From NCBI RefSeq assembly GCF_026163685.1, contig NZ_JAOXSR010000008.1:62001-126000 (forward strand): a stretch of 64,000 nt of DNA. Direction: 5' to 3'. Origin of the DNA: Oerskovia flava (GTDB lineage: Bacteria > Actinomycetota > Actinomycetes > Actinomycetales > Cellulomonadaceae). This document shows positions 16,403-23,868 of the stretch, piece after piece. The stretch's first letter is position 1. Every line of letters starts with the position of its first letter. The notes beneath the pieces are model-generated. The model was given only the letters and a program-made list of their open reading frames with translations, was not told the origin of the DNA and searched no databases. A program made the translations under genes and the position numbers.

Positions 16403-17341
16403 TCAGACCTCCTTGCGTGAACGCAGGCGTGCAGCACCGACCCCGCCGAGGCCGAGCAGACCCGCGACGGCCAGACCGCCCGCAACCATCGGCACCGGCG
16501 GCTCATCCTCCTCGGTGACCGTGATCGTCACGGTTGCCTCGACCTCCGCACCGTCAGGCCCGGTCACCCGGTAGGTGAACGTGTCCGTCCCGGTGAACCC
16601 GGCCGGAGGGGTGTACGTGATCGTGCCGTCACCGTTGTCGACAACGGTGCCACCGTTCGCGGTCGTGGTGTCCACAGACGGAGCGCTGGAGCCCTCGGGG
16701 ATGTCGTCGTTCGTCGTGAGATCGATGGCCACGGGAGTGCCGGAGACAGTCGATGCCGAGTCGTCCACCAGGACAGCCCGCTCCCGATCGACCGTCACCT
16801 GAATCGAATCCATCTGCTGCGCCAGGAACCAGGTTGCGGAGAGACCGATGCTCGCACTCTGCATCGAGATGCTCGTGACATTTTCGAGGCGGAACGTCGA
16901 TCCCGTGCTGTGCGTGTTTCCTTCCGGGTTGACACCGCAGAGCGTCCTCGTCGCAGGTGTCCACACGTGGTCCGCCGAGATCGTTTCGGCGATCACTCCG
17001 ACCGGAAGCACGACGCATTCTGCGGTCTCGGTGTTCACTCCGGCGAGACCGATGATCCGGAAGGAAACCTGGTTCACCGTCTCTCCGAACGTGATCGTCT
17101 GTACCGCTGCCTCCGGGGTGGAGGCCGAGAACACTGAGGTCAATCCCCCCGCCTCGACTGGTTGATCTGCGGTCCAGCTGACACCGTTCGGGGTGGTGCC
17201 GCTCGTCGATCCGTCGCCTTCGCCGACGATGTGGTCAGTGACGGAGTATGTCTCGGCCGCAGCCGACAGAGCCCCGACGGTGACTGCCAGACCTGCACCG
17301 ATCGTCGCCAGTGCGACACGTCGTGTGTTCTTGAGTTTCAT
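16403..17341 (-). CDS. Secreted Ig-like protein with C-terminal sorting tail (copy 5)
   Basis: A protein of 312 residues and a paralogue of the 11156-12088 product through the signal peptide (MKLKNTRRVALATIGAG) and head (VTDHIVGEG, FRIIGLAGV). The Ig-like domain is the most diverged of the five, and the tail reads EEDEPPVPMVAGG before the same LAVAGLLGLGG helix and a KEV end. Comparing this tail with the others leaves VP(L/M)VAGG and the helix as the conserved parts. The ATG at 17341 has GGAAGGAACC upstream. The DNA is clearly diverged from the 392-bp repeat, so this copy has not been homogenised recently. Confidence 0.85.
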   Translation of the reverse strand: MKLKNTRRVALATIGAGLAVTVGALSAAAETYSVTDHIVGEGDGSTSGTTPNGVSWTADQPVEAGGLTSVFSASTPEAAVQTITFGETVNQVSFRIIGLAGVNTETAECVVLPVGVIAETISADHVWTPATRTLCGVNPEGNTHSTGSTFRLENVTSISMQSASIGLSATWFLAQQMDSIQVTVDRERAVLVDDSASTVSGTPVAIDLTTNDDIPEGSSAPSVDTTTANGGTVVDNGDGTITYTPPAGFTGTDTFTYRVTGPDGAEVEATVTITVTEEDEPPVPMVAGGLAVAGLLGLGGVGAARLRSRKEV

Positions 17342-17458
17342 GCTGGTTCCTTCCATGGATGGTCCTGCCCCGGCGTCATCCGTTCGCCGGAGCGGAACCG
17401 GGGACCGCATGAGACAGGAGGGGAGAACACGTACACCACAGAGGCGCACACCTCGTGA

Positions 17459-17489
17459 GACGGCAACGTCCGACCGACCGAGCGGGTGA
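17459..17489 (-). promoter_or_regulatory. TCACCCG-N20-CGTC element, copy 5 gene
   Basis: TCACCCG (17489-17483) and CGTCTC (CGTC at 17462-17459) have a 20-base spacer. It lies in the 331-bp intergenic region 17342-17672. A second TCACCCG on the plus strand (17596-17602) faces the 17673 gene but has no CGTC at the right distance. Confidence 0.6.
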
Positions 17490-17672
17490 AAGACCGAGCA
17501 GACCCACCACGTCGCCACCGTCCCGACGAATCCTGGGGCTCGGCGTCCCGCGCAGCGTCATCCTCGGATAGGCAAGGTCTCGCCCCGCCGAGATTTCACC
17601 CGCTGCGGAGCGTGTCGCACGTGCCCGTTTCGCGTCTCTGGTCGTGCAGGGGTTCGGGATCTGGAGGCTGCG

Positions 17673-18101
17673 GTGAGTGGTGTGAAGGTGGCGTGCTTCG
17701 TCAGCATGGTGGGGTCGTACGTGGTGCGCGCGGAGCGCGCCCACTGGAAGCAGAGAGGTCTGTTCAGCCGTGGGGTGATCGACGCCCTCGAACCCGTCTC
17801 CCTCGCGTACGCGACGGGCCTCGACGCGCGGGGTATGCACGCGCTGCTGGTCGAGCAGACCAGGGCGCTGCGGGCGCGGTGCGTCGGTGCGTCCGCCGCA
17901 TGGGAGCAGGGGGTGCTGGCCGTCGCCGCCGACCTGGAGCTGGCGACCACCGCGTGGCCGTCCGACCCCGACTTCGGTGTGCTCGACCGGGCGTCCGCGG
18001 TGACGTTCGCCCTCGCGCTCCCGCACGACCCGACGCCGGGCGACCCCGTCTTCTCCCCGCCCACCAGCTGGGGCCGCGCGCGGAGCGGCGTCGCGGCGTA
18101 A
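17673..18101 (+). CDS. Hypothetical protein
   Basis: A protein of 142 residues starting at GTG with GGAGG about 8 bases upstream. It is soluble and Ala/Arg-rich with several cysteines (near residues 8 and 71) and no signal peptide or recognised motif. It is followed 69 bp later by another hypothetical gene on the same strand. A TCACCCG half-element lies about 70 bp upstream. I do not recognise it. Confidence 0.55.
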   Translation: MSGVKVACFVSMVGSYVVRAERAHWKQRGLFSRGVIDALEPVSLAYATGLDARGMHALLVEQTRALRARCVGASAAWEQGVLAVAADLELATTAWPSDPDFGVLDRASAVTFALALPHDPTPGDPVFSPPTSWGRARSGVAA

Positions 18102-18170
18102 CCGGGCCGTCACCGACCGGGCGCGACGACGTCTGTCCTGGCACGAGCCGGACCGACGGAGGTAGCGCCC

Positions 18171-18857
18171 ATGCGTCACGAGGTGTTGTCACGGGGCCGT
18201 GACGCGGACGGGATCCACCCCACCATCTGGGGGTACGCCGTCTTGCGCCACACGCGCTGCCTCGCGGGTGGGGTCCCGGGACTGCCGCAGACGCTGCTGG
18301 GCCGCACCGACGTCGTCGTGCCGGGACTCACGCCGGCAGAGCTCGAGCGGGTGCGCCGCCACGCCGACTGGTACGCCTCCGTCCACCCGACGCGTCTCGG
18401 CACCGTCGCGGGCGCCGCCGCCGCGCTGTCGACCCTCCTCGTCGGGCACCTCGTCCCCGGGCTGCTCGTGACGAGCCCGCTGGTCACCGTCCTGGCCGTC
18501 GCGCTGGCGGGCACGACCACCGCCTCGGTGCACCTCTTCCTCCGCCTGATGGGTCCTCGGCTGAGCCAGGTCGAGCGGCACGCGTTGCGCAGTGCCCTCG
18601 AGGTGCGCCGGGCCCGCACCGTCACCGGTACGTCCGCAGGGGTGCACGTGCTCATCGCGATGAGCGCCGTCGAGGGCGCGGAGGACGTCCTGGACGAGTC
18701 CCAGCAAGCACTCGCGCGCGAGCTCCTGCTGGCCGCCTTCGAGGCGGACCGGCGCCACGACACCGCCGGCGTCCGGCACGCGACGTCCGCGATGCTCCGG
18801 CTTGCGGTGCGTGCGGCGACCGCGCGCGACGGGATCCCCGGCGAGCCGCTCGCCTGA
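18171..18857 (+). CDS. Hypothetical membrane protein
   Basis: A protein of 228 residues. A soluble N-terminal part (about 1-75) is followed by two adjacent membrane helices (about 80-97 and 100-122) and a helical, Arg/Glu-rich C-terminal domain (about 125-228). The ATG at 18171 has GGAGG upstream. It is the second of two unrecognised genes between the tailed-protein cluster and the epimerase gene. Confidence 0.6.
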   Translation: MRHEVLSRGRDADGIHPTIWGYAVLRHTRCLAGGVPGLPQTLLGRTDVVVPGLTPAELERVRRHADWYASVHPTRLGTVAGAAAALSTLLVGHLVPGLLVTSPLVTVLAVALAGTTTASVHLFLRLMGPRLSQVERHALRSALEVRRARTVTGTSAGVHVLIAMSAVEGAEDVLDESQQALARELLLAAFEADRRHDTAGVRHATSAMLRLAVRAATARDGIPGEPLA

Positions 18858-18866
18858 GCTCGGATG

Positions 18867-18897
18867 TCACCCGTCACCGTCCGCGACGCACAGCGTC
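18867..18897 (+). promoter_or_regulatory. TCACCCG-N20-CGTC element, wecB
   Basis: On the plus strand TCACCCG (18867-18873) and CGTC (18894-18897) are 20 bases apart, about 55 bases before the ATG at 18953. This ties the epimerase gene to the exosortase-locus genes although its surrounding sequence is unrelated. Confidence 0.55.
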
Positions 18898-18952
18898 GAT
18901 CCGTGTGACATCGCGCTCGCAGCGAGCGCATCGCACGAACGAAGGACAAGCC

Positions 18953-20158
18953 ATGGACCTGGTGGATCAGCGTCGTCGCGTCGCGGTGCTCTACGGCACC
19001 CGCCCCGAGGCCGTCAAGCTCGCTCCCGTGGTGCAGGCGCTGACGCGCCGCGACGGGCTGCACCCCGTCGTCGTCACCTCCGGACAGCACCGCGAGATGC
19101 TCGACCAGGTGAACACCCTGTTCGGCATCGTCCCCGACCATGACCTCGGTCTGCTGCGCCAGGGGCAGACGCTCGACGACGTGCTGGCCGGCGCGGTGCG
19201 CGGGTTCGGCTCGTTCCTCGACGAGCACCCCGTGGACGCCGTCGTCGTCCAGGGGGACACCACGACCACGTTCGCGGGGGCGCTCGCCGCCTTCCACCGG
19301 CGCATCCCCGTCGTCCACGTCGAGGCGGGACTGCGGACGGGTGACCTGTACTCCCCGTTCCCGGAGGAGGCCAACCGCCGGTTCGTCTCGGTGGTCGCGA
19401 CCCGCCACTGCGCCCCCACCGAGGCGTCCGCGCAGAACCTCTACGCCGAGAACGTGCGCCGCTCCGACGTCACCGTCACCGGCAACACCGTCATCGACGC
19501 CCTGGTGCAGGTCGCGTCCCGCCAGAGCGACGTCGGTGACCCGATCATCGACGAGGCGCTGCGCACCGGGCGGCGGATCCTGCTCGTCACCGCGCACCGG
19601 CGTGAGTCCTGGGGTTCCGGCATCCGCGACGTCGCCGAGGCGCTCGTGCGGGTCGCGAACCTGTACCCCGACCTGCTGATCGTCCTCCCGATGCACCGCA
19701 ACCCGCTCGTCCGCACGACGATCTCGCCGGTCGTGCGCGGCGTCCCCAACATCCACCTCACCGAGCCCCTCAGCTACGAGGCGTTCAGCCACGTCCTGTC
19801 CCGCTCGACGGCCGTCCTCACCGACTCCGGCGGCGTCCAGGAGGAGGCCCCGGCGCTCGACATCCCCGTCGTCGTGACCCGGGACACGACCGAACGCCCC
19901 GAGGTCGTCCAGGCCGGCGGCGCCGTCCTCGTCGGCACGGACCAGCAGCGCATCGTGCGCACCCTCCGCGAGCTCCTCACGAACGAGGAGTTCCACCGAC
20001 GGATGGCCCAGTCCCCCAACCCGTTCGGGGACGGTCTCGCGTCCGAGCGCGTCGTCGACGTCGTCGAGGACGTCCTGGGCGTGCACACGCCCGCCAGCCG
20101 GGCCGGCGACCCGAGAGAGGTCCCGGTCGAGGTCCCGGCTGTGGTGGGGGCTGTCTGA
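18953..20158 (+). CDS. wecB: UDP-N-acetylglucosamine 2-epimerase (non-hydrolysing)
   Basis: A protein of 401 residues of the GT-B-like epimerase family. GTRPEAVKLAPV lies near the start, VHVEAGLRTGD and FPEEANRR in the middle, and TDSGGVQEEAP in the C-terminal domain. It interconverts UDP-GlcNAc and UDP-ManNAc in the cytoplasm, giving ManNAc units for surface glycans, teichoic-acid linkage units or capsule. The ATG at 18953 has GAAGGA upstream; an earlier in-frame start has none. It shares the TCACCCG-N20-CGTC element with the exosortase-locus genes, which suggests it feeds the glycan made by the GT2 and WsfD-like proteins. Confidence 0.93.
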   Translation: MDLVDQRRRVAVLYGTRPEAVKLAPVVQALTRRDGLHPVVVTSGQHREMLDQVNTLFGIVPDHDLGLLRQGQTLDDVLAGAVRGFGSFLDEHPVDAVVVQGDTTTTFAGALAAFHRRIPVVHVEAGLRTGDLYSPFPEEANRRFVSVVATRHCAPTEASAQNLYAENVRRSDVTVTGNTVIDALVQVASRQSDVGDPIIDEALRTGRRILLVTAHRRESWGSGIRDVAEALVRVANLYPDLLIVLPMHRNPLVRTTISPVVRGVPNIHLTEPLSYEAFSHVLSRSTAVLTDSGGVQEEAPALDIPVVVTRDTTERPEVVQAGGAVLVGTDQQRIVRTLRELLTNEEFHRRMAQSPNPFGDGLASERVVDVVEDVLGVHTPASRAGDPREVPVEVPAVVGAV

Positions 20159-20198
20159 GCACCACGAACCAGACCGTCCAACAGCGCGGCGGGACGAG

Positions 20199-20232
20199 CG
20201 AACGGCGTGGCATGCAGATGCCACGCCGTTCG
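20199..20232. terminator. Bidirectional hairpin terminator
   Basis: A perfect 15-bp stem (20199-20213 with 20218-20232) with loop GCAG lies between the convergent wecB and ribbon-helix-helix genes. It can serve both. Confidence 0.8.
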
Positions 20233-20255
20233 TCTGCCACCTCGCTGCCAGGAGG

Positions 20256-20594
20256 TCAGCCGGCTCTGAGGAACTCCGGGCGGATGACCTCGCGCAGAGC
20301 GGCGGCCACCGTCGTCAGCTCGATCGGGCTCGACGCCGGCCGGTCCGCGTCGTCGAGCTGCTCCAGGATCGCCAGACGGGCCATCGTCGAGACCGGCAGG
20401 TCCCTCGCCTCGGCAGCAGCCGCCAGGCGCGCATACTGCGGCGCGGTCAGCCGCACGGACAGAACTCGAGGCGCCGCGCCATCCCCACGTCGGACGCCGA
20501 CGGCGTCGTCGGGCAGCGGACGATGGCGGACAGCCTCGGACTCCTCCCCCACCTCGACCAGCAGTTCCTCGACCGTCGGCTCGTCACTCGACAT
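20256..20594 (-). CDS. Putative ribbon-helix-helix DNA-binding protein
   Basis: A protein of 112 residues. An acidic N-terminus is followed by RVLSVRLTAPQYARLAAAAE and a second helix ending in ARLAILEQL (about 43-80). This strand-helix-helix pattern is typical of the CopG/Arc fold of antitoxins and small repressors. No toxin gene overlaps or adjoins it: wecB is convergent, and the YibE/F-like gene upstream is a membrane protein. It may be a stand-alone regulator. Confidence 0.6.
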   Translation of the reverse strand: MSSDEPTVEELLVEVGEESEAVRHRPLPDDAVGVRRGDGAAPRVLSVRLTAPQYARLAAAAEARDLPVSTMARLAILEQLDDADRPASSPIELTTVAAALREVIRPEFLRAG

Positions 20595-20623
20595 CGTTCA
20601 CCGCCTCCTCTGCCCCGCGACCC

Positions 20624-21946
20624 TCATTGTGTAGTGGAATCTACTACGCGCTGGACCCCGTCGCCAGACTCCCGGCCGTCCGCTTCCGGGGGTGCGTCCG
20701 GCGCGTCGTCCGCGGCGGCGGGTGCGTCGGGGACGGTGAGGGCTGCGATGGCGGTGGTGATGGGGATGGCGAGGACGAGGCCGATGGAGCCGACGAGCGT
20801 GCGCACGACCTCCTCGGCGATCTCGCCGGCGGTGAGGCTGGCCCCGATGTTCTGGTCGGAGAGGTAGACGGCCATGAGGAGCGGGAGCGCGGCGCCCACG
20901 TACGCGAACGCGATGGTGTAGACGGTCGAGGCGATGTGGTCGCGACCGATCCGCATGGCCCGGCGGAACAGGTCCAGCCGGGTCGCGAGCGGCGCGACGG
21001 CGCGCAGCTCCCACACGGCGGAGGCCTGCGTGATGGTGACGTCGTTGAGCACACCCATCCCTGCGAGGACGATCCCGCAGACCACGACGCCGCGGATGTC
21101 GATCGTCGGCGCGTACTGCGGCAACCAGAGCGACTCCTCCGACGTCAGCCCGGTGACGTTCGACGCCGACGCGCCCCACATGGCGAGCCACGCCGTGACC
21201 CCCAGGCCGATGAGCGTCCCGAGCAGCGCGGTCGAGGTGCGCGCGGTGAACCCGTGCGCGACGTACAGCACGACGAACATCACGGCCGACGACGTCACGA
21301 GCGCCACCCCCAGCGCGTGCTGCCCGGTGAGCAGGGCGGGGAGCGTGAACTGCGCGATCATGATGAACGCAAGGACGAGACCGGCGAGCGCGGCGAGGCC
21401 GCGCCATCGGGCGACGGCGAGGACGACAGCCGCGTAGGCGATCGCGAGGATGCCGATGGGGATGCCGCGCTCGAAGTCGAGGAAGACGTACGGGCTGCCG
21501 GACGCGGCGGCCTGCTCGATGTACAGGAGCTTGATGCGGTCGCCCACCTCGAACCCGTACGCGACGTACTCGGGGGGCGCGAGCACCTCGATGGCCTCGC
21601 CGTCGAGGTCTGCCGGGACGGCGCCCGTCACCTCCTCGACCGGGCCGGTGACGGTGGCGTACAGGACGCTGCTGCCCTCGGCGGCGACCGGGATGCGGGG
21701 CGGGACGTCGGACGACGCGGGCCACAGGAGCAGGACACCGGCGATGGTCGCGAGCAGTGCGGGCACGAGGAACGCGGCGAGCGTGACGCGGACGCGACGG
21801 GTCGCCGGGAGCGGCGGCGCGTCGCCACCGTGCGCGTGCCCGTGCGAGTGCGCGTGGACATGCCCGGAGGACGGCGTCGCGGACCTGCGGGGAGCAGCCC
21901 GACGCTGGATGTCACGGCGTCGCGGCGTGGGCTCGGTGGAAGTCAC
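20624..21946 (-). CDS. YibE/F-like membrane protein with His-rich N-terminus
   Basis: A protein of 440 residues from the GTG at 21946 (an ATG at 21964 would add six residues; neither has a strong ribosome site). The cytoplasmic N-terminus holds HVHAHSHGHAHGG, a likely metal-binding run. It is followed by one membrane helix, an external domain of about 110 residues and about seven more helices containing GMGVLNDVTITQ and AYVGAALPLL. This matches the YibE/F-like family, whose function is not settled. It lies next to a zinc-responsive ribosomal gene, so a link to metal transport is possible. Confidence 0.8.
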   Translation of the reverse strand: MTSTEPTPRRRDIQRRAAPRRSATPSSGHVHAHSHGHAHGGDAPPLPATRRVRVTLAAFLVPALLATIAGVLLLWPASSDVPPRIPVAAEGSSVLYATVTGPVEEVTGAVPADLDGEAIEVLAPPEYVAYGFEVGDRIKLLYIEQAAASGSPYVFLDFERGIPIGILAIAYAAVVLAVARWRGLAALAGLVLAFIMIAQFTLPALLTGQHALGVALVTSSAVMFVVLYVAHGFTARTSTALLGTLIGLGVTAWLAMWGASASNVTGLTSEESLWLPQYAPTIDIRGVVVCGIVLAGMGVLNDVTITQASAVWELRAVAPLATRLDLFRRAMRIGRDHIASTVYTIAFAYVGAALPLLMAVYLSDQNIGASLTAGEIAEEVVRTLVGSIGLVLAIPITTAIAALTVPDAPAAADDAPDAPPEADGRESGDGVQRVVDSTTQ

Positions 21947-22001
21947 CCGACGATGCTGGCACACCGCCCGCGCGTGCGCGGACGGCGCGGCAGCGGAGTC
22001 G

Positions 22002-22169
22002 TCACGGGATGTCGATCAGGCCACGCTGCACGGCGCGGGCGAGGCGCCGGGGGACCTCGACGGTCCGGCCGTCGACACGGACGGGGACGAGCTGGGGCAG
22101 CGTCGTCTTCCACTGCGACCGGCGGGCACGGGTGTTCGAGCGGGACATCTTGCGCTTCGGGACGGCCAC
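22002..22169 (-). CDS. rpmF: Ribosomal protein bL32, cysteine-free form
   Basis: A protein of 55 residues beginning [20 protein letters not shown], a standard bL32 start. The C-terminal half lacks the four cysteines of the zinc ribbon found in the usual form. The GTG at 22169 is used. Such C-minus paralogues replace the zinc-binding protein in ribosomes when zinc is scarce and are normally repressed by Zur. A Zur-like site lies about 50 bp upstream. Confidence 0.9.
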   Translation of the reverse strand: MAVPKRKMSRSNTRARRSQWKTTLPQLVPVRVDGRTVEVPRRLARAVQRGLIDIP

Positions 22170-22220
22170 GAGGGCACCTCTCAGGACGGCGGACGAGCAG
22201 AGCACCCCACTCTAGATAAT

Positions 22221-22233
22221 GGGAACAGTTATC
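22221..22233. promoter_or_regulatory. Zur-box-like site upstream of rpmF
   Basis: The 13-mer GGGAACAGTTATC fits the half-site pattern of the two sites at 26.7 kb (GAGAA-N3-TTMTC). It resembles the actinobacterial Zur palindrome TGAAAATGATTTTCA. Confidence 0.5.
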
Positions 22234-22259
22234 AGCAAATCGCCGGCCAGAGACGCGAA

Positions 22260-22306
22260 GGGCCCCGGGTGCATCGGCCAAAGCCGACCCACCCGGGACC
22301 CTGTCA
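22260..22306 (-). terminator. Hairpin after hup
   Basis: Two nested stems pair GGGCCCCGGGTG with CACCCGGG-CCC arms around CGGC...GCCG, about 70 bp past the HU stop and before the rpmF promoter region. Confidence 0.65.
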
Positions 22307-22372
22307 CGCGAGGACGCGCCCGGCAGAGATCACCAGGCCGCGGGTGCGACGCGCCTCAGCGCGCCGCGATCG

Positions 22373-22654
22373 TCACTTGGCGACGGCCTTCTTGAGGAGG
22401 CTGCCGGCGCTGATCTTGACGCCGAAGCCGGCGGGGATCGAGATCTCCTCGCCGGTGCGGGGGTTACGGCCGGTGCGAGCGGCACGCTCGACACGCTCGA
22501 CCGAGAGGAGACCGGTGATCTTCACGGCCTCGCCCTGACCGAGCGACTCGACGAGGACCTCCTGGAAGGCGTTGAGGGCGCTCTCAGCGTCAGCCTTGGT
22601 GAGGCCGGACTTGCCGGCGATGGCCGAAACGAGCTCAGACTTGTTGAGCGACAT
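22373..22654 (-). CDS. hup: HU-family DNA-binding protein
   Basis: A protein of 93 residues with the whole HU fold: MSLNKSELVSAIAGKSGLTK at the start, the dimer core, and the beta-arm with GRNPRTGEEISIPAG (about 63-77). It bends and compacts DNA as a homodimer. The C-terminus is short, without the Lys/Ala-rich tail seen in mycobacterial HupB. The ATG at 22654 has GGGAT-like bases upstream. It lies between zinc-related genes without an obvious Zur site, so it is probably constitutive. Confidence 0.95.
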   Translation of the reverse strand: MSLNKSELVSAIAGKSGLTKADAESALNAFQEVLVESLGQGEAVKITGLLSVERVERAARTGRNPRTGEEISIPAGFGVKISAGSLLKKAVAK

Positions 22655-22674
22655 GCGGATCCCTTCATTGGTTC

Positions 22675-22702
22675 ACGTCGGATGGCGGTCACCGCCCGAC
22701 GT
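22675..22702. promoter_or_regulatory. Inverted repeat in hup leader
   Basis: Outer arms ACGTCGG/CCGACGT (22675-22681 and 22696-22702) and inner arms GCGGT/ACCGC flank one central base, 21-48 bases before the HU ATG. It may be an operator or leader structure. The rest of the 22655-22824 gap shows nothing further. Confidence 0.4.
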
Positions 22703-22824
22703 CAAGGTCTCAGTTTGCCAGCCGTTCGGCGGGACTTCGGGCACAACACTAAGGAATGTGCGGTGTTTCGTGCGACCCGACACCCCGCGGAGGGTCTCCG
22801 GTCGCCTGCCGCACGCGCCGCACA

Positions 22825-23775
22825 CTACTCGCAGGCGAGTCCGCTCTCGAGCGCAGCGAGGTTCGCTCGCATGATCTCGAGGTAGTCCTTGCCGTCGTCG
22901 ACCCTGCTCTCCAGGGGGTCGAGCACGTCGGTCGCGACCCCGAGGTCGTTCGCCAGGCGCGCCGTCACGGACGAGCTGGTCGCGACCTCGAAGAACAGCG
23001 TCTCGACACCCTCCTGCTCGACGACGTCCCGCACGTCCCGCAGTCGCGCCGGCGACGGCTCGACCTCCGGGTCGATCCCGGCGATGCCTACCTGCTCGAG
23101 GCCGTAGCGGTCCGCGAGGTAGCCGAACGCCTCGTGCGACGTGACGACCGTGGCGCCCTGGCAGGCCGCCAGCCCGGACTCCATCTCGCCGTCCAGCGCG
23201 GTGAGGTCGTCGGCCAGCGCGTCGGCTCCCGCGGCGTAGGCGTCGGCGTTGTCGGGGTCGACCGCCGCGAGCTCGTCGGCCACCGCGTGGCCGACCGGGA
23301 TCAGCAGGGTCGGGTCCAGCCAGAAGTGCGGGTCGCCGCTGGCGGCGACGGACCCGCCGGTCGTCTCGTCGACCACCGCGGAGGCGTCGACCACGTGCTC
23401 GGGCGCCCGGGCCGCGACCGCCTCGTCCGTCGCAGGCTGCATCCCCTCGAGGTAGAGCACGAGGTCGACCTCGCCGACGCTGCGGACCTGCGCGGGCGAG
23501 AGCTCCAGGTCGTGCGGCTCCGCGGCGGGCGGCGTGAGGTTCGTGACGTCGACGAGGTCGCCCCCGACCCGCTCGGCCACGAACTGCAGGGGGTAGAAGG
23601 CGGCGAGCGCCTCGAGACGACCGTCGTCGGGCGTGCCGGCGTCGGTCGACGACGCACAGCCGGTGAGCAGCGCGACGGCGGCCACGCCGGCGACGGCGCC
23701 AGCCATGACGCCGGCAGGACGAGAACGCCGCGGCGGGCCGAAGATGCTGCGGGACTGGTGGTTCGGGTGGTGCAC
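22825..23775 (-). CDS. aztC: Zinc ABC transporter substrate-binding lipoprotein
   Basis: A protein of 316 residues with a lipobox LLTGC (Cys about 39). It is a cluster 9 (ZnuA/AztC-type) binding protein with metal ligands in the expected places: EPHDLELSP, GDPHFWLDP, TSHEAFGYL and a C-terminal Glu/Asp site (FFEVATSS). It lacks the long His loop of ZnuA, which fits AztC-type proteins that receive zinc from the chaperone AztD, encoded just upstream. The GTG at 23775 has GAGG upstream. No permease or ATPase gene is in the window, so the transporter must lie elsewhere or the protein works with another one. Confidence 0.82.
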   Translation of the reverse strand: MHHPNHQSRSIFGPPRRSRPAGVMAGAVAGVAAVALLTGCASSTDAGTPDDGRLEALAAFYPLQFVAERVGGDLVDVTNLTPPAAEPHDLELSPAQVRSVGEVDLVLYLEGMQPATDEAVAARAPEHVVDASAVVDETTGGSVAASGDPHFWLDPTLLIPVGHAVADELAAVDPDNADAYAAGADALADDLTALDGEMESGLAACQGATVVTSHEAFGYLADRYGLEQVGIAGIDPEVEPSPARLRDVRDVVEQEGVETLFFEVATSSSVTARLANDLGVATDVLDPLESRVDDGKDYLEIMRANLAALESGLACE

Positions 23776-23832
23776 GGGTTACCTCAGAACGTCGGGGAGC
23801 TGCACGAGCGGTGGTCCGGACGAGGGCATGCC

Positions 23833-23862
23833 GACGGGCCCGGCCGCGAGGCCGGGCCCGTC
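23833..23862 (-). terminator. Hairpin between aztD and aztC
   Basis: A perfect 13-bp stem GACGGGCCCGGCC/GGCCGGGCCCGTC with loop GCGA lies just after the aztD stop. It may end or reduce readthrough into aztC. Confidence 0.75.
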
Positions 23863-23868
23863 AGAGGA

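Noticed and set aside
5834-17341. PEP-CTERM or LPxTG identity for the five tails
   Set aside because: Neither motif is present. The tails carry VP(L/M)VAGG instead.
17596-17602. TCACCCG upstream of the hypothetical gene at 17673
   Set aside because: There is no CGTC at the required spacing; kept only as a half-match.
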